DNA of 16,956 nucleotides from UBA73 sp964364885 (GTDB lineage Archaea; Nanobdellota; Nanobdellia; Pacearchaeales; GW2011-AR1): positions 1 through 16,956 of the forward strand of contig CAYIOA010000014.1 in assembly GCA_964364885.1 (NCBI GenBank), given 5' to 3'. Under the pieces are notes generated by a model. It did no database searches. It was not told the DNA's origin and saw nothing but the letters and a program-made list of their open reading frames with translations. Of the stretch, positions 5,673 to 12,789 are shown in pieces (positions within the stretch are counted from its first letter, which is position 1; the number at the start of each line of letters is the position of its first letter). The translations under genes and the position numbers were made by a program.

Positions 5673-7121
5673 ATGAAAAAGAAAAAAGGAGATAAAGGAA
5701 TAACTGCTGAGAAGGATGAATTCTCTGAGTGGTTTACACAGATTATGGTTAAGGCAGAGCTGGCTGATTATACAAGTGTTTCTGGATGCATTGTTTTCAG
5801 GCCTAGAGCTTATGCAATTTGGGAGAGAATTAAAGAGGAGTGCGACAAGAGGTTTAAGAAAATTGGAATAGAGAATGCTTATTTTCCATTGTTTATTCCT
5901 GAAAAGACTCTTGCTAAGGAGCAGGAGCATGTCAAGGGTTTTTCGCCCGAGGTTGCGTGGGTGACACATGCAGGAGATACTAGACTCAATGAGAAACTTG
6001 CTGTAAGACCGACTTCGGAGACAATCATGTATGAATCATATTCAAAGTGGATTAGAAGCTGGAGAGACTTGCCTTTAAAGCTGAATCAATGGAATAATGT
6101 TGTAAGATGGGAATTTAAACACCCGATTCCTTTTTTGAGAACAAGAGAGTTTTTATGGAACGAGGGGCATAGCGCTTATTCAACAAAAGAAGAAGCTGAA
6201 AGCGAGAAGGAGAAAGTTATTGGAATTTACAAAGAGATATGCGAGGAGTTTTTAGCATTGCCTTCTTTAATTGGAAGAAAGAGCGACAAAGAGAAATTTG
6301 CCGGAGCAGAGTATACAATTTCAATGGAATTTTACATGCCTAATGGAAAATGTGTTCAGGGGCCTGACTTCCATCATGACGGGCAGAACTTTTCCAAGGC
6401 TTATAAAATTAAGTTTCTGAATAAAGAGGGAAAAGAGGAATATGCTTATCAGAATACTTTTGCGATAAGCACCAGGATGTTAGGAGTAATGTTTGCTATT
6501 CATTCAGATTCAAAAGGACTGATATTGCCTCCGCGCATTGCTCCGCAGAAAATTGTTATTGTTCCGATTTTGTTTGATGATACTAAGGAGAAAGTTTTGA
6601 AGGAGGGGCGCGAAATTGAGAAAGATTTGAAAGAGTTTGGGGCGATGCTGGATGACAGAGATTGGTATAAACCTGGATTTAAGTTCAATGAATGGGAATT
6701 AAAAGGAATTCCTTTACGGATTGAGATAGGACCGAAAGATATTGAGAAAAGGCAGGCTATTGTAGTACGGCGTGATAATGGAAAAAAAGAGATTATTAAA
6801 ATTAGTGAGTTGAAGAAGAGAGTTTCTTTGATTTTGGATGACATTCAGGAGAGCTTATTTGATAGGGCTGAAAAAATGCTAAATGGAGCGATTGTCAAGG
6901 TTAAAGATTTGAATGGTATTAAAAAAACTGTTAATGAGAAGAAAATCGCATTTGTTTCTTTGTGCGACTCACGTTCTTGCGAGGACAATCTGAAATTTGA
7001 GAGCGGGGGAGCTAAAGTTCTGAATATTCCTGAGAGAGAGCAGAAAGAATTATCCCAGTCAAAATGTATTGTCTGCGGAAAAAAGGCGGACTATTTTGCT
7101 TATGTCGGGAAGAGCTATTGA
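5673..7121 (+). CDS. proS: prolyl-tRNA synthetase, archaeal/eukaryotic type
   Basis: This class II synthetase attaches proline to tRNA-Pro in the cytoplasm. The 482-residue length is that of the archaeal/eukaryotic form, without the bacterial editing insertion. LAVRPTSETIMYESYSKWI (about 109-127) contributes to the active site. Motif 2 is RWEFKHPIPFLRTREFLWNE. Motif 3 region reads STRMLGVMFAIHSDSKGLIL. An anticodon-binding domain follows (IVPILFDD onward). The C-terminal domain has cysteines in CDSRSCEDN and CIVCGKK, fitting the zinc-binding tail of this type, and ends in tyrosine (GKSY). The start is supported by the TATA box at 5643-5652. Its last 7 bases overlap the end of the convergent radical SAM gene. 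Confidence 0.96.
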   Translation: MKKKKGDKGITAEKDEFSEWFTQIMVKAELADYTSVSGCIVFRPRAYAIWERIKEECDKRFKKIGIENAYFPLFIPEKTLAKEQEHVKGFSPEVAWVTHAGDTRLNEKLAVRPTSETIMYESYSKWIRSWRDLPLKLNQWNNVVRWEFKHPIPFLRTREFLWNEGHSAYSTKEEAESEKEKVIGIYKEICEEFLALPSLIGRKSDKEKFAGAEYTISMEFYMPNGKCVQGPDFHHDGQNFSKAYKIKFLNKEGKEEYAYQNTFAISTRMLGVMFAIHSDSKGLILPPRIAPQKIVIVPILFDDTKEKVLKEGREIEKDLKEFGAMLDDRDWYKPGFKFNEWELKGIPLRIEIGPKDIEKRQAIVVRRDNGKKEIIKISELKKRVSLILDDIQESLFDRAEKMLNGAIVKVKDLNGIKKTVNEKKIAFVSLCDSRSCEDNLKFESGGAKVLNIPEREQKELSQSKCIVCGKKADYFAYVGKSY

Positions 7122-8926
7122 GAGAGCGAAAGTCTGTTGTCTGTTCTGTAAATTTCAACTGTTTCATGTATTCTTTGTTTTAAATTATTAAGAGCGCTTT
7201 CTGCATGACTCTTGAATTCTTCGTGTATTTTGTCATATTTTCTTTCTGCTTTCTTAACAATTTTTTGAGCTGTTTTTACAATTAATTTTTTACTTTTGTC
7301 AACATCGTGACTATGTTTTGCGTATATTTCTTCTGCTTTATGAACAAATTGATGATATAAGCTTTCAGCGTGAGGAATATAACTGTCTGCTTCTAATGTC
7401 GCTCTTGTAATTGTATTGAAATGATCGAATTTGACTGCCTGAGCAACTGCCTCTGGGAAATAGCCCGGATTTTTTATGGCTGTTTTTATGAGGTATTTTG
7501 CATATTCAATTCCGCCTCTTGCCAGCAGCTGCCTGTTCAGTGATTTTCCGAATGCTATGCCCCCTTCCAATGTTGCTCTGTTTAGCCTGTTTTTTCTGCC
7601 AATATTTTCCTGCAAAGTCCGGCATCTTGCATAATAATTTCCTGCGCTGAATAATTTTTCAATTAATTCTTTGTAATTTTTTATTAAGGAAGCTTCATCT
7701 TGCTGAGTTTTGAAATTGAAATTAAGATGATGAGTGTTGTTGCCTTTTGATTCTTCTTTAATTCTTTCTTCTTTTTCGAGACGCTGATATAAATCTGTGC
7801 CTTTTAGGGCTGTTAATAAACCCGGCATTGCAACAACAATTCCTGCTTCCTGGATGAAATTAAACAGATTGTTACACGCATCTGGCTTCTCCCCGTCGCT
7901 GCCAATAATAAATCCCCCTGTAACTTCCAGACCTGCCTGCTGTATTCTTCTTACTGCTTCTAGTTGAGACATTTTTGTATTTTGGCTTTTACTCATCGCT
8001 TTAAGAACGTCGTTGTCTATTGATTCTATGCCGAGAAAAACTTGGTCGAAGCCAGCTTCAACCATTCCTTTAAGAATGTCATTATTTGAGTCCCATGCAA
8101 GATTCATGCTTGCTTCGGTGAAGAATGAAAAGGGATAATTTTTTCTTTTCTGCCAGTTTGCCAGATGAGGAAGCAATTCTTTTACATTTTTTCTATTTCC
8201 TATAAAATTGTCGTCAACAATGAAAACAGGACCGACATGCCCCTTGCTATAAAGATAGTCCAGCTCTAAAATCATTTGTTGCGGCGTTTTCGTTCTTGAC
8301 TCTCTTCCGAAGAGTTTTGTTATGTCACAGAAATCACAATCAAATGGACATCCTCTGGAATATTGTATTGCTGCAGAGAAATATTTTATTAGACTTACTA
8401 AGTCCCATCTTGGGAGGGGTGTTTTCGTGATATTTACTTTTCCTGTTTTTGTTAATAAAGTGCTTGTTCTTTCTTTAACATTGTCTTCAGTATATGTTTT
8501 ACCAGGCGCGCTTTTTAACAGATCCTCTAGAAAGGGGTTTAATGTCATTTCTGCTTCTCCTGCGACTATGTAGTCTGCGCCGGCATTTCTTTCCGGGTAG
8601 GATGTTGGAAATGGACCGCCTGCAACAACTCTTTTTCCATGAAAATGCGCTCTGTCTATGACTTCGTTATGAGAATCCTCCTGGACAATCATTGTTGAAG
8701 TAAAAATTATATCTGCGTTTTTTATCTGCTCGTCTTTTAATGGCTCTACGTTTAAATCAATAATTCTTTGCGGTTCAAAATTTTTTTTTGGAAGCATCGC
8801 GAGAACTGTTGCGAGTCCGGTAGGGGGCATTGCTGCCTTTCTTCCCAGGTATTCAACTGCTTTTTTGTAGCCCCAAAAAGTCATCTCCGGGAATTTCGGA
8901 TATACAGGAAGAATCTTTATTTTCAC
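7115..8926 (-). CDS. B12-binding-domain radical SAM protein
   Basis: The 603-residue protein combines an N-terminal cobalamin-binding-like Rossmann domain (about 1-130) with a radical SAM barrel (about 185-400). In the first, GGPFPTSYPERNAGADYIVAGE is typical of the family. In the second, C193, C197 and C200 of RGCPFDCDFC bind the [4Fe-4S] cluster. The layout and C-terminal extension resemble the DUF4070-type group. Such enzymes do SAM-radical methylations or rearrangements of lipids, cofactors or RNA; the substrate here is unknown. The last ~190 residues are helical and highly charged. The start is GTG at 8926, chosen because AAAATATAAA (minus strand) lies about 22-31 bases upstream. It stands alone and converges on proS with a 7-base overlap. 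Confidence 0.88.
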   Translation of the reverse strand: MKIKILPVYPKFPEMTFWGYKKAVEYLGRKAAMPPTGLATVLAMLPKKNFEPQRIIDLNVEPLKDEQIKNADIIFTSTMIVQEDSHNEVIDRAHFHGKRVVAGGPFPTSYPERNAGADYIVAGEAEMTLNPFLEDLLKSAPGKTYTEDNVKERTSTLLTKTGKVNITKTPLPRWDLVSLIKYFSAAIQYSRGCPFDCDFCDITKLFGRESRTKTPQQMILELDYLYSKGHVGPVFIVDDNFIGNRKNVKELLPHLANWQKRKNYPFSFFTEASMNLAWDSNNDILKGMVEAGFDQVFLGIESIDNDVLKAMSKSQNTKMSQLEAVRRIQQAGLEVTGGFIIGSDGEKPDACNNLFNFIQEAGIVVAMPGLLTALKGTDLYQRLEKEERIKEESKGNNTHHLNFNFKTQQDEASLIKNYKELIEKLFSAGNYYARCRTLQENIGRKNRLNRATLEGGIAFGKSLNRQLLARGGIEYAKYLIKTAIKNPGYFPEAVAQAVKFDHFNTITRATLEADSYIPHAESLYHQFVHKAEEIYAKHSHDVDKSKKLIVKTAQKIVKKAERKYDKIHEEFKSHAESALNNLKQRIHETVEIYRTDNRLSLSQ

Positions 8927-8947
8927 GGATTTATTGAGATAATACTA

Positions 8948-8957
8948 TTTTTATATT
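8948..8957 (-). promoter_or_regulatory. TATA box of the radical SAM gene
   Basis: On the minus strand an A/T-only run containing ATATAAAAA lies 22-31 bases before the GTG at 8926. This supports the non-ATG start. Confidence 0.55.
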
Positions 8958-8991
8958 TTTTGTTTTGAGGAGCTATTGCGGGTTTGGATAG

Positions 8992-9001
8992 GTTTTTATA
9001 T
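8992..9001 (+). promoter_or_regulatory. TATA box of the Gly/Ser/Tyr-rich miniprotein gene
   Basis: GTTTTTATAT lies 21-30 bases before the ATG at 9022. It selects this ATG over an in-frame TTG at 9010. Confidence 0.55.
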
Positions 9002-9021
9002 TCTTTAGATTGGGTTGTTTT

Positions 9022-9192
9022 ATGATTCAAGGAAATTATGGAGATGGAAAGTACGGATTTTCTAATTCTTTGTATAGCGGAAGAGCTTCGTCGCGTAATT
9101 CGTATTCAGGAAATTCCGGGAATGGAAGAATGTATGATGTAAACAGAATTTCTTTGTCTTATGACGGCGAGAATGACTATGAGATCTTATAG
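9022..9192 (+). CDS. Gly/Ser/Asn/Tyr-rich small protein, unknown function
   Basis: The 56-residue product begins MIQGNYGDGKYGFSNSLYSG. It is rich in Gly, Ser, Asn, Tyr and Arg with almost no hydrophobic core (SRNSYSGNSGNGRMYDVNR). No signal peptide or cysteine is present. Such low-complexity composition suggests a disordered protein, perhaps RNA-binding or a partner for the membrane protein it overlaps; this is inference. A promoter-like TATA run at the leaderless distance supports expression. Its 3' end overlaps the start of the next gene in another frame, which suggests translational coupling. I recognise no family. Confidence 0.6.
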   Translation: MIQGNYGDGKYGFSNSLYSGRASSRNSYSGNSGNGRMYDVNRISLSYDGENDYEIL

Positions 9193-9586
9193 TTTTTTGG
9201 AGAAATATAAAGAGGGATTTATAATCGGATTGATTTATGGAATATTATCTATTGTTATATTTCTTTATAGTTTAAGATATGCTATTAGCTGTTCTGATGC
9301 TATACCTTGCAGTTCGACGGTTTATCTCATGATAGATGTTTCATTTGTATTTAGTTTTCCGTTTCTGTTAATTGAGGGTGCTATAAATTATATAGTATTT
9401 GAATTAGCTAGTTTTTTATTTATGAATGAATTTATTTTGCCTAGCGATAAATCTATTATTTTATATAACGTAATTACTCTAATTTTGACTATTATCTTAT
9501 TTGGGGTAATTGGAAGTTTTGTTCAGAAATTAGCTATTGCTATGAGAAAAAGAAAGGACAAGTTTTTTATAAGAGCTTCTTGTTAA
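9161..9586 (+). CDS. small multi-pass membrane protein, unknown function
   Basis: The frame gives up to 141 residues. In-frame ATGs at 9161, 9173 and 9179 are all possible, and the sequence does not settle which is used; each overlaps the upstream miniprotein gene (by 32, 20 or 14 bases). From the first ATG there are hydrophobic segments at about residues 18-37, 50-65, 66-85 and 95-117, so four helices. A short loop with two cysteines (SCSDAIPCSS) follows the first helix and could form an external disulfide. The C-terminus is basic (MRKRKDKFF). No family is recognised. gatD begins 6 bases after its stop codon, so they may share a transcript, although gatD also has its own TATA-like run. Confidence 0.7.
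   Translation: MTARMTMRSYSFLEKYKEGFIIGLIYGILSIVIFLYSLRYAISCSDAIPCSSTVYLMIDVSFVFSFPFLLIEGAINYIVFELASFLFMNEFILPSDKSIILYNVITLILTIILFGVIGSFVQKLAIAMRKRKDKFFIRASC
9562..9571 (+). promoter_or_regulatory. internal TATA-like element before gatD
   Basis: GTTTTTTATA lies 22-31 bases before the gatD ATG at 9593, inside the last codons of the membrane protein gene. gatD could thus be read both from upstream and on its own. Confidence 0.45.
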
Positions 9587-9592
9587 AAGATA

Positions 9593-10864
9593 ATGGCTGC
9601 ATTGAATTTTCAATCTGGAGATTATGTAAAGCTAAGACTTGCACTGGAGGAAGTTGAAGGAAGAGTTTTAGAGAGTTCTGATTCGAGTGTTTTATTATTG
9701 AAATTGAATTCTGGATACAATATAGGGGTTCCTAAGGAGAATATTCTTGCTGGGAGAGTTTTGAGGAAATTTAAGAACGAGGAAAGTGAAAAATTTGAAT
9801 TGGTTAAGACAAAAGGGCTTCCTAATATTGGGCTTGTTGTGACAGGAGGAACAATTGCCTCGAAGCTTGATTCTAAGACTGGCGGAGTGAAGCATTTGAC
9901 TGATATTGGAGAGTTTTCAAAGTTTTATCCTGAGATGTTTAAGATTGCTAATGTGAATAAAATAGAGATTCCTTTTATGGTTGCTTCAGAGTCAATGAGT
10001 TATGAGCATTGGAAAAAAATTGCTGAGGCTGTTTATGAAATGCTGAGTGACAATGAGATTAGCGGGGTGGTTGTAACTCATGGGACTGACTTTTTGCATT
10101 ATACTTCTGCGGCTTTATCGTTTTTTTTGAGGAATTTGAATAAGCCGGTTGTATTGACGTATTCGCAGAGGAGCATTGACAGAGCTTCCAGCGACGCGAA
10201 TTTAAATCTGCAGTGCGCTGCTAGAATGGCTGTTTCTGATTGTGCAGAAGTCATGCTTGTCGGACATGCTACAACAAATGATGATTTTTGTTATGCTATT
10301 AGAGGAACTAAAGTGAAAAAATTACACAGCTCGAGGAGAGATGCGTTTAAAGCTATTAATGATAATCCAATTGCGAAAGTTTGGGCTGATAAAATTGAAT
10401 TTGTTTCAGAGTATAGACCGAGGAATAAAGACAAAGTTGAGTTGGATAGTGATTTTAGCGATAAAATTGCTTTAGTGAAGTTTTATCCCGGGCAGGATTC
10501 TAGTATTTTGGATTTTTATGCCTTGAAGTATAAGGGAATTGTTGTCGAGGCATCTGGCTTGGGGCATTTACCTGTGTCAGAGGCGCAACATAATTGGATT
10601 CCGACTTTGAAGAAGCATATAAGAAATGGTTTTGTTGTATGCGTCAGTTCGCAGACTATATTTGGAAGAGTTGATCCTTATGTTTATTCAAATGGGAGAG
10701 AGCTTCTCGATGCGGGTGTTATATTTTTAGAGGATATGCTGGCTGAAACCGCTTTTGTTAAACTTGGATGGGTGCTCGGACATTATGGATGGAAGAGTTA
10801 TGTAAAGGATAAGATGCTTGAGAATGTCGCGGGAGAGATTAATGAGAGACTTGTTGTGACTTGA
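9593..10864 (+). CDS. gatD: Glu-tRNA(Gln) amidotransferase subunit D
   Basis: GatD is the asparaginase-like subunit of the archaea-specific GatDE enzyme. It releases ammonia from an amide donor for GatE, which turns Glu-tRNA(Gln) into Gln-tRNA(Gln). The 423-residue protein has the N-terminal barrel-like domain of GatD (about 8-55, GDYVKLRL ... NSGYNIGVPKENI), absent from true asparaginases. The L-asparaginase I domain follows from about residue 78. Catalytic blocks are VVTGGTIAS (82-90, Thr87) and VTHGTDFLHYT (161-171, Thr165-Asp166). The segment YSQRSIDRASSDANLNL (190-206) is also GatD-like. gatE is not in the window. The upstream membrane protein gene ends 6 bases before it. Confidence 0.96.
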   Translation: MAALNFQSGDYVKLRLALEEVEGRVLESSDSSVLLLKLNSGYNIGVPKENILAGRVLRKFKNEESEKFELVKTKGLPNIGLVVTGGTIASKLDSKTGGVKHLTDIGEFSKFYPEMFKIANVNKIEIPFMVASESMSYEHWKKIAEAVYEMLSDNEISGVVVTHGTDFLHYTSAALSFFLRNLNKPVVLTYSQRSIDRASSDANLNLQCAARMAVSDCAEVMLVGHATTNDDFCYAIRGTKVKKLHSSRRDAFKAINDNPIAKVWADKIEFVSEYRPRNKDKVELDSDFSDKIALVKFYPGQDSSILDFYALKYKGIVVEASGLGHLPVSEAQHNWIPTLKKHIRNGFVVCVSSQTIFGRVDPYVYSNGRELLDAGVIFLEDMLAETAFVKLGWVLGHYGWKSYVKDKMLENVAGEINERLVVT

Positions 10865-10885
10865 TAAGGGTTACAAAAGGAAAGG

Positions 10886-10895
10886 TTTTTAAATA
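10886..10895 (+). promoter_or_regulatory. TATA box of the nucleotidyltransferase-like gene
   Basis: TTTTTAAATA lies 20-29 bases before the ATG at 10915, preceded by GGAAAGG, which resembles a purine-rich BRE. Confidence 0.6.
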
Positions 10896-10914
10896 GGGTT
10901 TTTTTAGTTTAGGA

Positions 10915-11775
10915 ATGAAAAGAGCATCTTTTAATATTGCAGACGAAGAATTTATGGTTCTTTTAGAGAGAGCTAATACTTCTTTTGGCAAAAAAGGAAT
11001 ACGACATATGTTTGTTGGAGGAACTGCTAATCAGATTCATGTTTCTAGATATTTGTGCGATATTTATAATAAAGACTTGCTAGATATTGGCGAACTTTCT
11101 GATGTGCCGCTGTCAGATTATTTGAGGGCTACGGATGATGTTGATATTGCCCTGAGAATTCCATACACCGAAGGTGATAGTGCTGATGAAGAGAAGTATT
11201 TAGGAGCCGAGGATGTTTCTGCAGCTAGCAAAATATTTGGTGTTCTGGATGATATTGTTGGCGATAGTGAATATATGTCTCCTTCAGAAAATCATGTTGT
11301 TACTTTGGAACTTATTAGGAAAGGGCATGTGCGACCAAAATTTGTTTTGGGCAAAGATGGGGAGAAATATACTGATAGAGAAGTCAGCTTTAATATTTAT
11401 AGAGGACCAAAGTGCCTAAAAAAACTTGACTTAGCTGGGTTTGAAGAGAAATTTTATGATGTTTTTCTTGATAGGGCTGTTGATGTAAATATTCCTTATT
11501 CTTCTGACAGAGATATTACTCTCAGAGTTAAAAGAGCCGAGGATCATCTTGCTACAAAAATAGTTAGAGGAAGACCGAAAGATGTTAGTGATGCACTTTC
11601 TATTTCTAGATATGCACAAATGGCTAGAAGACCTATTAGTTATGAATTGGTTGAGGAAGTTCTTTTTTCTAATAATTCCCGAAAAGAAAGAGATGACAGC
11701 GCTTTTGCTGATAGATACGATGCATTTAGGAAGCTTGAAGGAACTCTTGAGGGCGAGAGCGGGTTAATAGATTAA
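10915..11775 (+). CDS. AbiEii-like nucleotidyltransferase-fold protein (solo)
   Basis: The 286-residue protein shows the landmarks of the polymerase-beta-like nucleotidyltransferase fold in AbiEii/DUF1814-type proteins. FVGGTANQIH (33-42) matches the glycine-rich loop. RATDDVDIAL (71-80) gives the T-x-D-x-D metal site, with D75 and D77 as likely ligands. EDHLATKIVRGRPKDVSDA (209-227) matches the late Lys...Arg-x-Lys-Asp block. A third catalytic acidic residue is not obvious. AbiEii proteins are usually toxins paired with an AbiEi antitoxin, but no partner is adjacent: gatD precedes and aIF1A converges. It could instead act on tRNA or another nucleotide target. The start has its own TATA box. 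The stop codon overlaps that of aIF1A in the tetramer TTAA (11772-11775). Confidence 0.68.
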   Translation: MKRASFNIADEEFMVLLERANTSFGKKGIRHMFVGGTANQIHVSRYLCDIYNKDLLDIGELSDVPLSDYLRATDDVDIALRIPYTEGDSADEEKYLGAEDVSAASKIFGVLDDIVGDSEYMSPSENHVVTLELIRKGHVRPKFVLGKDGEKYTDREVSFNIYRGPKCLKKLDLAGFEEKFYDVFLDRAVDVNIPYSSDRDITLRVKRAEDHLATKIVRGRPKDVSDALSISRYAQMARRPISYELVEEVLFSNNSRKERDDSAFADRYDAFRKLEGTLEGESGLID

Positions 11776-12128
11776 AACTTAGTATCAATGTCTTTTAAAA
11801 TACCTTGTTTTCTCAGCTGATAGGCCTCGTTTTTTCTGTATTGATAGACGACGTCGCCTTTGTTATCATCGTCCGGCCAGGGCTCGATTATAACTGCGTC
11901 TCCAGGACGCAACCAGAATTTTCTGCTGAATCTTCCAGGGACGCGGCAGTTTCTTATTTTTTTGTCAGTTGATTGAACTGACATTCTATTGCCCCCGAGT
12001 CTTTGGATGACTATTCCTGCTAACTGTCCTTTGCGGGGCATTCTTGCTCTTGAAGTAAATTCTTCCTGCTCATCTAGAGGTTTTGCAGTTTCGTCTTTTA
12101 TTTCTTCGAAATCTCCGAATTTTCCCAT
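11772..12128 (-). CDS. eif1A: translation initiation factor aIF1A
   Basis: aIF1A binds the A site of the small ribosomal subunit and helps place the initiator tRNA and start codon. The 118-residue protein has the OB-fold signature: RARMPRKGQLAGIVIQRLGG (27-46), NRMSVQSTD, RNCRVPGRFSRKFWLRPGD (59-77) and the family-typical PWPDDDNKGDVVYQY (84-98). A 26-residue acidic N-terminal stretch precedes the domain and seems longer than in many archaeal homologues. The ATG at 12128 has a TATA-like run at 12153-12164 and faces away from endA. It ends tail to tail with the nucleotidyltransferase-like gene, sharing 4 bases. Confidence 0.94.
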   Translation of the reverse strand: MGKFGDFEEIKDETAKPLDEQEEFTSRARMPRKGQLAGIVIQRLGGNRMSVQSTDKKIRNCRVPGRFSRKFWLRPGDAVIIEPWPDDDNKGDVVYQYRKNEAYQLRKQGILKDIDTKF

Positions 12129-12152
12129 GATTACTATTCTAGTTGAAGAAGA

Positions 12153-12164
12153 GTGTTTAAAAAT
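12153..12164 (-). promoter_or_regulatory. TATA box of the aIF1A gene
   Basis: On the minus strand ATTTTTAAACAC lies 25-36 bases before the ATG at 12128. It is separate from the endA promoter about 30 bases away on the other strand. Confidence 0.5.
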
Positions 12165-12185
12165 CTTTTTTAAGAGGGTTAAACC

Positions 12186-12195
12186 TTAAATATAT
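12186..12195 (+). promoter_or_regulatory. TATA box of endA
   Basis: TTAAATATAT lies 19-28 bases before the ATG at 12214. Confidence 0.6.
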
Positions 12196-12213
12196 CTGTT
12201 TCTACTTTGTATT

Positions 12214-12726
12214 ATGATAAAATCTTATTTTGTTGGCGACAATATGGTATCTAATTCCAGTGGGGCTTATAGCTTCTATGAGAAGTCAAGACTGGGGGAG
12301 AAAAAGAACGGCAGAATAGAATACTCTAATATTGAAGCGCTTTATCTTGTTTTTAATGGAAGTATGAAATTATTTGCAGGGAAAAAAATGATTAGCGCAG
12401 ATTTGCTGCTGCAAAAACTGAAAAGAAAGGATAAAAAGATTGAAACAAAGCTTGCTGTTTTTTCTGATTTGAGGAGAAAAGGATATATTGTTAAAACTGC
12501 TTTGAAATTTGGCGCTGAATTTAGAGTTTATGGCAAGGGAATTAAGCCTGGAGAGGGTCATGCGCAATGGATTCTGCATTGCGCTAAAGAATCAGATAAT
12601 TTAAAGTGGCATGAATTTGCCGCCCAGAACAGGGTTGCGCATTCAACGAAGAAGAACCTGCTGGTGGCGATTGTTGATGATGAAGATGATGTGAGTTATT
12701 ATGAGGCAAGATGGATGAAACCTTGA
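12214..12726 (+). CDS. endA: tRNA-splicing endonuclease
   Basis: EndA cuts both ends of introns in archaeal tRNA precursors at bulge-helix-bulge structures. The 170-residue length is that of the homotetrameric type, with one N-terminal and one catalytic domain. The catalytic triad is visible: Y106 (FRVYGKG), H116 (GEGHAQWI) and K147 (STKKN). The spacings of 10 and 31 residues equal those of the Methanocaldococcus jannaschii enzyme (Y115, H125, K156). The acidic DDEDD stretch and the end VSYYEARWMKP, with the dimer-forming C-terminal strand, also fit. None of the three complete tRNAs here shows an intron, so its substrates lie elsewhere. Confidence 0.95.
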   Translation: MIKSYFVGDNMVSNSSGAYSFYEKSRLGEKKNGRIEYSNIEALYLVFNGSMKLFAGKKMISADLLLQKLKRKDKKIETKLAVFSDLRRKGYIVKTALKFGAEFRVYGKGIKPGEGHAQWILHCAKESDNLKWHEFAAQNRVAHSTKKNLLVAIVDDEDDVSYYEARWMKP

Positions 12727-12757
12727 TTGTTTCTTGAGAGTTAACTGACTTACAACA

Positions 12758-12767
12758 ATATTTATAA
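12758..12767 (+). promoter_or_regulatory. TATA box of the 308-residue protein gene
   Basis: ATATTTATAA lies 23-32 bases before the ATG at 12790 and selects this start over an in-frame upstream start at 12772. Confidence 0.6.
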
Positions 12768-12789
12768 CTTCGTGTTGTCTTTTTATTTC

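Noticed and set aside
6500..6844. A 114-residue minus-strand frame inside proS
   Set aside because: Antisense to a strongly conserved part of ProRS; low-complexity Ser/Phe/Ile content typical of a shadow frame.
8768..8968. A 66-residue plus-strand frame over the start of the radical SAM gene
   Set aside because: Antisense to the conserved N-terminal domain and no promoter-like element upstream.
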